The notes beneath the pieces are model-generated. The model was not told where the DNA came from. It made no database searches and saw nothing but the letters and a program-made list of their open reading frames with translations. Of a stretch of DNA of 64,000 nucleotides, positions 21,441 to 31,919 are shown piece after piece. Within the stretch, counting starts at the first letter, position 1, and each line of letters opens with the position of its first letter. Both the position numbers and the translations under genes were made by a program. This stretch comes from Ctena decussata (taxonomy: Eukaryota; Mollusca; Bivalvia; Lucinida; Lucinidae): assembly GCA_963989385.1 (NCBI GenBank), contig OZ022512.1, forward strand, positions 26,991,899-27,055,898. Reading direction: 5' to 3'.

Positions 21441-22328
21441 TAATGGATAGCTAGAATCAATACTGGTGTATAGCTGGGGTTGATACTGGTGTATAGCTAA
21501 GATCAATATTGGTGTATAGCTAGGACTAAAACTGGTGTATAGCTAGGATCGGTACAGGTATATCACTAAGAAGAGTTCTTGTGTATAGCTAGGATCAATA
21601 CTGATGTATAGCTATGGTCAATACTGATGTAAACCTAGGATTAATACTGATGTATAGCTTGGACTAATACTGGTGTACAGCAAGGATCAGTACTGATGTA
21701 TAGCTAAGAACAGTAGTGGTGTATAGCCAGGATCAGTATTGGTGTATAGCTAAGGTCAGTACTGGTGTATAGCTAAGGTCAGTACTGGTGTATAGCTATG
21801 ATCAGTATGGGTGTACAGCTATGATCAGTACTGATGTTTAGCCAGGAATAGTACTGCTGTATAGCTAGGGTCAGTACTAGGATCAATACTGGTGTACAGT
21901 AGGACCAAAATACTGGTGCATAGCTAGGATCAGTACATGTGTATAGCTAGGATTAGTACTGGTGTATAGCTAAGGTCAGTACTGGTGTATAGCTATGATC
22001 AGTATGGGTGTAAACTATGATCAGTACTAACGTTTAGCCAGGAGTAGTACTGCTGTATAGCTAGGGTCAGTACTAGGATCAATATTGGTGTACAGATAGG
22101 ATCAAAATACTGGTGCATAGCTAGGATCAGTACATGTGTATAGCTAGAATTAGTACTGGTGTATAGCTATGATCAATACTGGTGTTTAGCTAGGACTAGT
22201 ACTAGTGTATAGCTAGGATCAGTATTGATGTATTGCTAGGATAAAAACCGGTGTACATTCAGGATCAAAATACTGGTAAGTAGCTCGTATCAGTACTGGT
22301 GTATAGTTACATTCAGTACTGGTTTATA
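21441..22328 (+). repeat. ~23 bp minisatellite, about 38 copies
   Basis: Unit close to GGTGTATAGCTAGGATCAGT ACT. A higher-order unit of 197 bp occurs twice (from about 21771 and 21968), marked by TATGATCAGTATGGGTGTA and ATCAAAATACTGGTGCATAG. No protein or RNA role is evident. Confidence 0.9.
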
Positions 22329-22687
22329 AGTTGGCTCAATTTTGGTACAACCATTATAACAGTGTTGTTAATATTAGTAATAATGTATCCTACCTACTGC
22401 TATTGTGTGTTTTTGAATACTTATAAAGTCTGTAATGTTCTTTTGGACACTGCTGATTTCTGTCTTGTACTTTTTGGATAGGTCCTTTTGCAGTGTCAAG
22501 AGATATGATATGTACTGAACATCAAAAGAAATGCCTACAATGTATCAACTGAATTTATTTGAAGATATAGACACATGCTTTTATTTAGACATAAGTTATT
22601 TTGTTTATGCTATTCCGACAGAATGACAACCTAAACAAATTGATATTCCATAAACTATGAACACCAGAACGCTAGCTTTTGTGATGG

Positions 22688-24219
22688 GTTTAGAGTAAGG
22701 GGACATGGCTTCGCACACTTTTATGACTTTTGCAGCATTGGCTGACAAAGCTTGTAACATAACGACTGTTTCTTCATATTATTATATACCTTGACTCTTT
22801 CTGGAAATTAAGTATGAAAATATTTGGTCTCAGACCCTGACGTCATAAGTAGCACGTGCGGTAATATATAGTGCAGTTCTACGTAATATTTTGGGTATAT
22901 GGGGACATGGCTTCGCACACCTCTTCTAGTAGGAAATAGAAGCATTCTAGATGTCTTTGAATATTGTGTCATATACCTTAGAACCAGTAAATGAAAACCA
23001 TAAAACAACAGCCAATATGCTATTTTTATTTATAGTTTGTAGGGTAATAGTATAATGTCAATGTTCCTTCTATAAATGGAAAGACAAAACTCAGCGATTT
23101 TCAGAATTTTATTTGATTTTAAAACACTGGTTAATAAGTGACTGACAATTTGTTGTTGAATCCATCACAGCTCGACTGTGTAATCTTACAGTGGACTTAT
23201 GACAAAATAGGATGACAGCTAAAAATAATACTGTAAAACACTTATATTTGGCGGTGACTTTATTTTGGCGATATTGGCGGAAAAGAAGAAAATCGCCAAA
23301 TTAAAATGCCGCCAATTAAACTGCTGAGCAATGGGAAATTCTACCATTGAGAGATCTATTCCTTCCATTTTAATATCAAAGCACATATAAAGCATATGCA
23401 TCAGTAGAAACGATGTCCAAGTGAAACACCCAGGCGAAACGGAGTGTAGCGATGTTTGTCATTCTACTTAGTACCTAAGCCAATTTAATTAATCAGAAGC
23501 AACACAATAGCGTGTATAATGTAAATAGTTTTGTTTATAATGATATAATTGAAATGTAATCACTGCAATCAGTCGCATAATTATAGAATGCCAATTAGAA
23601 CAAGGACTAAAATGGGCTAGTTACTAAGAATACTAGGACTAAAAATACTATGGCACTTCCCTCCGTTTGGTTTTCTTTTGCATTCCTTTTTATTTTTATT
23701 CATTTTTTTTTTTTTTTGTAAATCGCAAAACCGCCAAAATAAAAATCCGCCAAAAGGTCCGTTTATAAAAACCGCCAAATTTTGCTGCCGCCAAATATAA
23801 GTGTTTTACAGTATGCGGACTTTTCTTATAAAAGTGAGGGACAAAATTCACACCCCGTAGCATGGAAAATCTTTGGTGTCCATACAACCGGCATAGGTTT
23901 TGATGATTGTGCACTTTATATATAACAATTTCATTAACACTTCAGGAGCCAAATTTCGACAGTGTGCTATCAATAATATTGCCTGTCCTAAAAATGTTAA
24001 ACTTTCCCGACTTTGATCTGAATATTTTATATATTTTGGCGCCAAAATGCACGTGATGCACTGCACGCGGAAGAGATGTCAAAAGCCTTCATTTAAACAA
24101 CTTTGAAATATTTGCAAAACAAAATGATGTTCAGACAACTGATGACTGGCACATACTAAGAAATCCCGTAGGTGTGAGAAGCCATGCCCTGTGCGAAGCC
24201 ATGACCCCTTACTCTAAAC
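22688..24219. mobile_element. GTTTAGAGTAAGGGG TIR element (1.5 kb)
   Basis: TIRs GTTTAGAGTAAGGGGACATG GCTTCGCACA and the complement ending at 24219. GGGGACATGGCTTCGCACAC is repeated inside at 22898. No transposase found; a MITE is nested at 23231-23811. Confidence 0.7.
23231..23811. mobile_element. CTGTAAAACACTTATATTTG MITE, nested
   Basis: ~24 bp near-perfect TIRs with TA at 23229-23230 and 23812-23813. Subterminal GCCGCCAA / TTGGCGG motifs recur on both sides. Tc1/mariner-like by its TA target; no coding content. Confidence 0.8.
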
Positions 24220-25752
24220 TTAAAGTTACCATAATTTCGGAAGTTGTATTTTCAATTCATTAAAATGTTTGGCTAATAATTTTTTCCAGACAAAATGTCA
24301 GCAGCACAGATATGAAAAAGCGAAAAAAAATCAAAGCAATCAAGCCTTGCATTTCAAAGAAACAACCGGTTGAAAGTTGACAATGGCAACAGTGGCATTT
24401 GCTTACCATTGGATTTCCCATAGACCATTTAACACCCTGTATTTCTTGAAATGAAAAGAAAAGGTCCACACGTAGAGTGAAAATGAATCAAGAGGGGTAA
24501 ATTAAATGATTTGCAAAGAAATTTTTCGTAGGACTGCAGAACGTTTGATGTTATTGGACTTCCCAATTTGCTCTTTGCGGAATTGCAAGGGAGATAATTT
24601 GAAGAATATTCAACTTCAAACTGCTGTCAGGCGCCTAAGAATAATAGTATGGTAATAATTTCAGCGGCTTTGTCATAACCACACATTGGAGCCATGTTTT
24701 GGATACAATTTGTTAAACTGTGAAAGGAAAGACAACCTTTAGCACAACTTTGAATGCTTCATGTTAAATTGAGATAACTCTTTAATCAAGGTTAATTTTG
24801 CATGAAGCTTAGTTTATATTGTTGGCAGACATCAGTAGTATTTTCTGCTATACATGATTTAAAATTGTAAATCACCTGACAGAAGAAAATGGAGGTTGAA
24901 CTTGTATGCGTTTCTTTTGACATTCAGTATATAATCAAGTTCAGACAGTTATTGGCTGAAAAGAACTTATGAGCACTGATTTGAGATTGATGCTATTTTT
25001 AAGTTATTACTCCACTAATCATAAAATTCAAAACTTCCTTGCAGAACGCGATGCAGTCACTTTATGACACGACAAAATAGTCGTGAAAATTCAAGAAGGG
25101 TATGCACTGATATATTTTCTGTGCCTCTGTAACAAATGTTTTTCACTGAAGATTTTTTGCTCAAGTCATGAGAACTTTAACCCTGCCTGGCTAGAAGTCT
25201 TTCCTGGATCCCTAGAGGTCACTTTATGTAGAAACTAACTGTGGATGGCTAGAACTACTCTTGGCTGGAACTAATTTTCATGGTCCCAAGCTTGTTCAAG
25301 CCAATGTAGTTCTACTGTAATCAGTTTCATTGTTTTCTGATTATTTCATAATGAAATTCGAGGGAGTATGATTTTAAGAATTTTCAAATCATGAATTATG
25401 GAGAAAAGAGTATGGACCAAAGTACGCCAATGTTGGCCCTCCTCGGTTATTGATCCCCACAAACTGTTACTTATTACTTATATGATATTAATTGCTTCCA
25501 TGAACTAGCTTTGTATAATATGTCATACACACATCATTCCAGATGAGTGTGAGTATACTACACTTTAGCTGTGTTTCATGTCATCATTTTGAGGTTGCAG
25601 CATCCACAGTCAGTCCACATCTCCCACATGCTCTCATTAAAGTGGATAATGGCTTTCATTTATAGTGAAATTTTCATTAAGTTCGTACTGTCAGTTTTGA
25701 TGTCATTATACCCCAGTATGCATCTGCAGTGCTACCCTGTTATTTACATAAT
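24220..25752. other. Intergenic, nothing recognised
   Basis: AT-rich sequence without exon-like or repeat structure that could be supported. Confidence 0.4.
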
Positions 25753-25990
25753 TGAGCCGTGACACGACAAAACCAATAATTTGGTTGTTTGCCCAGCGCA
25801 GACTCAGATCAGCCTGTGCATCTGCTCAGTTTGATAAGACTCTTTGTTAGGAGCTCAAATGGTAGCTAAGGGTCTAAGCTACCTACATGCGGACAGCGAA
25901 GACTCTGATCAGACTGGGTGGATGCCCAGGCTGATCTGAGTCTGCGCTGGGCACACAACCACATTGTTGGTTTTGTCGTGTCGCGGCTCA
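25753..25990. mobile_element. GAGCCGCGACACGAC MITE, copy 3
   Basis: Outer TIRs TGAGCCGTGACACGACAAAA / TTTTGTCGTGTCGCGGCTCA; inner GACTCAGATCAGCCTG and complement. Confidence 0.85.
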
Positions 25991-27280
25991 TATGATAAGC
26001 AAGCATCTTGTCCAGTTGAAGTCATGATGGGACTGAGGTAAGTAGTGAAAGCAGAGACCTCCTGCCTATATATATCAGCAACTGCTCATGTCAGATTAAA
26101 TTCATTTCGTAGGATGAGTTATCTTGGTTGTTGCAATAGTAGTTTTTTAATTCTCCAGTTACCGGTAATGAATACATGTTCATGTAAGTAGATATTTATT
26201 TAAAACAATACCAGTGCTTTTGAAATTAGTCATTAAAAAGATGTTTATGAATTGTTTAACCTGTTATGTATGTATTATGTATCTTTGTAGTGTAAAGTAT
26301 ACAACTTGCCAGTGTAACATTGCCTTTCCTTATAACTGCCAATCTTAACATGTCATACAAAACTTGCTGAAAAGAGCAGTTGAATTTACTATAATACCTT
26401 ACCTTAGAGCCCTATTTCCAGAATTCCCAGGTTTAAATACCGTTAAGAGTTGGTAATAGTGTGTTACTACTTAAAATGAAAAAAAAAAAGGCGCATAAAA
26501 AAGTTTACATCTGCAAAATTGCAAAAGTGTTTTGTTCAGGCTATATCATATTGAGAGGGCAGAGATTCTAGGCTCAGCTGAGCTTTAAGGCGCTTTAAGG
26601 TTTAATGTGTTTCATGTGATGGGGATGCACCATTTCAGGTGAGCTTTTGTCTGGCGAAAACCTCAGTGACAGGCATTTCACTAATGACTGCTGTATTTTA
26701 CTAATGTTGGAGGATAGAACAAGTTGTATACAGCAGTTCATTCCTTTTCTCAGGTTGGCTGACAGTTACGTTTTGGAATTGTGGAAAAGGCATAACCAAA
26801 AAAAAAAGTTTTTCATTTTCTGTTTTTCCAAAGTTATGCCAATTTCTTGCTCATTAAAGAAAGTTGGCTTAGGCCTTTCTTATGTTAGATTTTTATAGAG
26901 CTATAGTCAAAGAAGACATTGAGATAAATACTTGCAAATATATACTTTTTCTACAAAAATCTGAAATTTATGTTTCTTGCATTTATCATGATACACTGGG
27001 TTTCACTTGTCTGATTTTGTCTGATTGCATTTACTTTACTTTAGTACTTTACAAAGTTCAATGTCTGTTGCCTTTATCCCCAGTCTCCCTTTTCTGATGC
27101 ACTATTGAGACACTAAAAGATTGTATTTTGTCATGTATGTGATCTATTTATATATATATAGTTCAAAGTAATACAAATGTACTAATATTTATGTGTATTT
27201 ATATGAAGATTACGCTTTTAAAATGGCTTTTAAAATGAATATGCATGTATTGTGCTAGATGTGAAAATGTTCTTTCCTTT
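25991..27280. other. Intergenic, nothing recognised
   Basis: Low-complexity AT-rich sequence; no supported gene. Confidence 0.4.
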
Positions 27281-27400
27281 TTAGCTCGCCTGAACGAAAG
27301 TTCAGGAAGAGCTATTGTTGTCACCCTGGCGTCGGCGTCCGCGGCGGCGTCCGCGTCGGCGTCCGAAATGGATATTTTGGTTAAAGTTTTTTTATGTGAT
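27281..27400 (+). mobile_element. 5' end of a GCTCGCCTGAACG-type element
   Basis: TTTTTAGCTCGCCTGAACGA AAGTTCAGGAAGAGCT followed by a GGCGTC/GCGTCC hexamer microsatellite. The same end, reversed, is at 39060-39150. Its downstream limit could not be set. Confidence 0.6.
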
Positions 27401-28790
27401 GGGCAATGCGCTGCAGGCTAGCTATCCTGTACGCGGACAGGTCTTGTTATCTAAGTGACAGAACCAGAAAATGAGCTATATGTGCAATGCCGAGGCTGCT
27501 TAAGGTGCATGGGTATACTTTCAGGGGAAGCAGTTTATGGGATGAACCCTCTTTAGAGGCAAGTATAAGGTTGGGGGCATAGTGTTTCGTAAACACTTTT
27601 TCTAGTTATTATGATTTCAGACAGATGGACCAAATAATCCTTAAAAACTACAGATTAGACGGCTTGTAATGATAGTATGATATGGGTTGTTTAAGATGTT
27701 TTCCAAGGTAAAGGTTTACCCGTATAAGTTGGAAGAGCAGGTTTCATATACTTAGGGCTGAAAGGGGTGTTAAAAGGGCTGGAAGGTTAACATATGTACA
27801 CATCTGTATTAACACCTGTTTGTGCATTTTCAGTTATGGTTTTGAGTTTTAAATTCAGGTTCCAGACATGATGCTATACAATATGCATAATTATGTTATA
27901 CAGCTGATGTTAAATGTTCCTCTTGTTTTTTTCTTGTTTTGTTAAAACTTGTAATTTCATAATATGCTGTATCAGAAATGAATATATTCCTGGGCCCAGT
28001 TGTTTAAAACTAACCATGTTGTTCGATAACCAGACAGTAAAATTTCATATTATATGCAAAAACACTACCATTTTTTGCCAAAAAATGTGTGGAGATTTTG
28101 CACTGAAAAAGCTTCTCACATTTTTTCAGCAGAAAATATTTGTCCACTTAATTTTATGGGTATTATAAGACTTTATGAATCCTCAACTATTGACGTGGTT
28201 AAGGCAACTATGCTTTGAACAACCGGGCACTGATGATCAACTCCCTTCATACTGCTGCCACTTTTAAGGGAAAGAATTTGGTTTTCTCTCGGAGGAAATT
28301 CTTCAAAGACGAGTCCCCTGTGGGCCACAAATGCTTCGTTCTGATGATCTCCCATAATTTATGCATTCACAACAATTACAAAATTTTGGCCTATTAAGAA
28401 TGTTACTGTTTCTGCCTTATGCCACAGTGGGATAATGTTGCAATATTCATTCAGTAATGTATATGTTATATTTCCATTTTAAATTGTAATACCATATTGA
28501 CAACTTATGTTCTGCCTTAGTGTAGACCCTGCTCAGAAAGAGCAGTTCATCCAGGGACAGCCATGCTTGTATAAATATGTCCATATTTGGAGACTGGAAA
28601 GCTCCATTTCAGGAACGGTTGTTTTGTCTGAAACTCTAATTTGGGGGAATTATGAGGACACAAAAGTTATGATATTGTTGTGTAATTGTTACACATGTAT
28701 TTTAAATGCAATAAATAAAGATATAAAATATAGCTGTAAAGCATTGTTTTTTATCAAGTCCCTACATTGTTTTTTATAAAGTCCCTACAT
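27401..28790. other. Intergenic, nothing coding recognised
   Basis: A 22-23 bp direct repeat (TTTTTTATCAAGTCCCTACA and TTTTTTATAAAGTCCCTACA) lies at 28748-28792, next to the following element. Confidence 0.4.
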
Positions 28791-30000
28791 TTTTAGCTCA
28801 CCTGAGCCAGCGGCTCTGGGGGAGCTTATAGGATGGAAAGGCTCTGTCGTCCGTCGTCCATCCACTTTCAAATGACTTCTCCTCTGAAACCGCTAGGCTG
28901 ATTGTAACCAAATTTCATATGTAGGCTACTGGGGCCTTAGGAACAAAAAGTTGTTCAAAGGGTCCTGGTCACATGACCAACATGGCCGCCATGCCCATAT
29001 ATGGTAACAAGGGCTTCGCAAGCAGCGCATAATACGCCCGTTTTAATGTCGTAAAGGAGTTACAAAATGAACAAGACTGTTTACAAAAGGATAGACAGGC
29101 AGACAAACAGGGGAAACCACTCTATAATAAATGACGGCAACATTATTTAAAAACTAAACGCATCAAATACTATTTGTATACCAAAAGTCAGCTTCCAAGG
29201 GGAAGTGGCTCCTAAGTTGAGTAATGCCAAAGTCAAACAAGGACGGTTTTTCATAAACTAAATATACTAGCTAAACCATTCTTGCTTCTAATACATTCTC
29301 TTGACAATATACACATCACGATCAAGGTGTGTTAGAATATTCTTAACAATTACTTTAAAGAAATTTATGCAAGGGCAGATAATTCAGTAAGTAAGCCAGA
29401 GTTGTGGTTCTTGCTCAGGATACATTTACCCATTATTATACACATTCCTACAAAGTTACTAATATTTCAAAAGGTTAAGGAGATATGGAGTGAATGGAAA
29501 ATTCTAAAAATACTATTCAAAGGGAGGTTACTCCAAAATTAAAAGCTTTCAAAAATCTTCTTCTCCAAAACCAATTGACAGATGGCCTTGAAATTTGGTA
29601 TGTAGCATTGTGTGCTCCAGTACTATCATGATTAATCAAATTATGACCTTGGGTTGACCTTGACCCTTTTTACAGCAAGGTCAAATATGGGAAAATGCTA
29701 CATAAGATTTCATGGGAAGTTTTGAAGATTTTTGCCTTAAAACTGGTATATAGTCGTCTTAATGAGGTCATGAAGAATTATGATTACAAGAAGTCAATGT
29801 CATTCTTTGACCTTTGACCCAGATTTCTCATATTTTCACATTTTTAAACATATCCTCAAAAGACAAAGGGCCAATTGTAAACACATTTCATGTAGAGCCT
29901 CCAGGGGCTGATTGAACAAAAAATTATTCAAACGGTCTAGGTCACCACCTGCATGGTCGCCATACCCATTTATGGTATAAACCTTTAAAAAAATTTCCTG
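28791..30000 (+). mobile_element. GCTCACCTG-type element, interrupted, 3' end unclear
   Basis: 5' TTTTAGCTCACCTGAGCCAG CGGCTCTGGGGGAGCTTATA, microsatellite CTGTCGTCCGTCGTCCATCC, and core motifs (CAACATGGCCGCCATGCCCA, AATCTTCTTCTCCAAAACCA). About 550 bp of unrelated sequence (29005-29552, GCTTCGCAAGCAGCGCATAA ...) interrupts a core unit between ATATGGTAA and AAAATCTTCTTC. Confidence 0.6.
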
Positions 30001-30329
30001 AAGGAGTCTACAATGGGTCTATAATGTTTACTCAGACCTGGCCGTCCGAATATTTAGGGTCCTTTCAAGTAAAACATTGTGTCGTGACATCCAAGTCATC
30101 TAGACGAGACAGTTATGATGAGAGATCACAAAAAACATCTTCATAGAGGTCAGTGAGAAACAAGAAGTCAGTCAAAGGCAGCCTCTCCCGTCTACCTACT
30201 GTCACAGTATATAGCTAAATCTAAGTTAACTCAATCCACGCATACACCAAAATGTGTCACTTTAACTAGTTGTCAAGATGAGACAAAAGCTATCCCTGTT
30301 ATCATCAAATACTCTATTTAATCTAGGTA

Positions 30330-30605
30330 AAGTGAAGGTAAAGGTTTCCCATTGCGTAGTAGCCGTAGGGGCTGTGGGGGTTAGAGGCCCACTGTATCCT
30401 GGGCACAGCATATGGAAGGCTGAACCCATCCCCCTACTTCCACTGCCTTGTCATTCCCTGATTCAAAGCTGGTACCCATTTACAGCTGGGTTGACAGAAT
30501 TTTCCAGTCGACAGATGGCGAAACTCGGGTGCAATCTCAAAAAGACCTTCCCGCAACTTTGTGCACCATAACCGAGCACCTCTAACCACTCAACCATGGC
30601 GCTCA
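30330..30605 (-). mobile_element. tRNA-derived SINE (Ser/Leu-like head)
   Basis: The minus strand starts GCGCCATGGTTGAGTGGTTA GAGGTGCTCGG, a good A box; the B box is degenerate (CACCCGAGTTTCGCC). The downstream body shows no coding. Confidence 0.5.
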
Positions 30606-30995
30606 GGGATGTACTGGTGGAATATGAGCAGAGCTCTAAGGATGAGCTCTGCTCATCCTTAACCAGTCTATCCAAGCTAGTAGTGTAGACCCAGACTGGA
30701 ACTGTCTGATCTGGTCTGCACTGTAGCAGTTTGTTGACTGGTGTACAGGCCTTGCAGGTTGACATTTGTGATGGTTGGCATTAGTTAGATCAAACCCAAA
30801 TTGTGAGGTCACTCTATCTGTTAAGGACCATCGTTATTTCTAACAGTCCAAATAAATTGCAGCAAATAATCATACGCCCTAGGCCTCTACCCATTGGTGG
30901 CCATGATATAGATGGGCTGCCTGGTGCCTCTGCAGCAGAGCCGCTAATAGCTGTAGCAGAGCCCAAGTGTCATTTATCTCAAGTCAGGAAAGAGC

Positions 30996-31184
30996 AGAGC
31001 TCTAGATAAGAGGGCGTATTTGGTGATTAGGGATAATTTTTGTTAATTCTGCATAAAAACATATGTTGTGACCTCTCATCTGAACCGTCTCGACGAGATG
31101 AGGGGTAACAACATATGGTTTCGATGAGAAATAAGAAAAATTATCCTTAATTATCATCAAATACGCCGTCTTATCTAGAGCTCT
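30996..31184. mobile_element. AGAGCTCTAGATAAG palindromic MITE, copy 3
   Basis: Outer arms AGAGCTCTAGATAAGAGGGC / CGTCTTATCTAGAGCTCT. Perfect 6 bp AAAGAG flanks the CAGAGCTC ends on both sides, hAT-like. Confidence 0.85.
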
Positions 31185-31489
31185 GAAAGAGTCCTACAAA
31201 TTGTGAGAGAATGTTCAACAGAACTGAAATATTGTATACTGAGAAGTTAAACCATAATGCAACAACAATCGTATGCCTTGTTTAGCTTATTGTAGGCTCA
31301 GTTTAGCTGATTTGTAACTATCACTGATATACAATCATCAGATTTACTATTTTCATCCAAAGGCGTAAGGTTAATAGATTTTACCCTAGTATCTACAAAT
31401 TCCTCTCTATTTGAGCACATTCTGAAATGAATAGGCAAACAGTGTCGTAGTGGCATAAGTGGGTTTTGATTTTTGCTCTAGATCTTATT

Positions 31490-31690
31490 TTGGATGGATG
31501 GGTGATATGCTATTTCCCTGCCCTTTCAGCAGCATTTCAGTCATATAAACCCAATGGAATGGTGATAATGTAAGGCTGCATGCATCTGAATCCTGTTTAT
31601 GCTTGAAAGAAATTCCACTGCCAGCTAGTTTTGCTCAGGGACCAATAGCTCGGCAGGCCAGCCTTTAACCACTGAGCTAACAGGGTTCTG
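31490..31690 (-). mobile_element. tRNA-derived SINE
   Basis: Minus strand: CTGTTAGCTCAGTGGTTAAA GG A box, then a body ending in TATATGACTGAAATGCTGCT, a motif shared with 33841-34055 and 34770-34860. Lies downstream of the eEF1B poly(A) signal. Confidence 0.6.
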
Positions 31691-31709
31691 ACTTATTTAG
31701 ACTGACTTA

Positions 31710-31715
31710 TTTATT
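31710..31715 (-). terminator. Candidate poly(A) signal of eEF1B
   Basis: AATAAA on the minus strand, about 165 nt past the stop. No closer canonical hexamer was seen. A SINE begins just beyond. Confidence 0.4.
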
Positions 31716-31880
31716 GATACTTCACCAGTTTACTTACAGTAACGACACTGTGGCACGAGAAACAAAAACAGGGTATGGCTGCAATATATAAAGGGACTAA
31801 CAGAACACACCAAGACAAATTCTTGTGTTAGCATTATTTTTCAGCACTTTTACACTTCAGTTCATATTATGTATATCTGG

Positions 31881-31919
31881 TTAGATTTTGTTGAATGCTG
31901 CTATATCCATACTTTGCAC
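31881..31919 (-). CDS. EEF1B2: eEF1B exon 6 (C-terminus, stop)
   Basis: A 39 nt exon, too short for an ORF scan, found from the conserved C-terminus. The acceptor CAG is at 31920-31922 (complement). It encodes [12 protein letters not shown] and TAA at 31881-31883. It joins exon 5 in phase 0. Confidence 0.95.
   Translation of the reverse strand: MQSMDIAAFNKI

Noticed and set aside
21441..22328. CRISPR-like array
   Set aside because: Units are head to tail with no unique spacers, in an animal genome.
30278..30765. 97- and 100-residue ORFs on opposite strands
   Set aside because: They overlap a tRNA-derived SINE-like repeat and have no domain.
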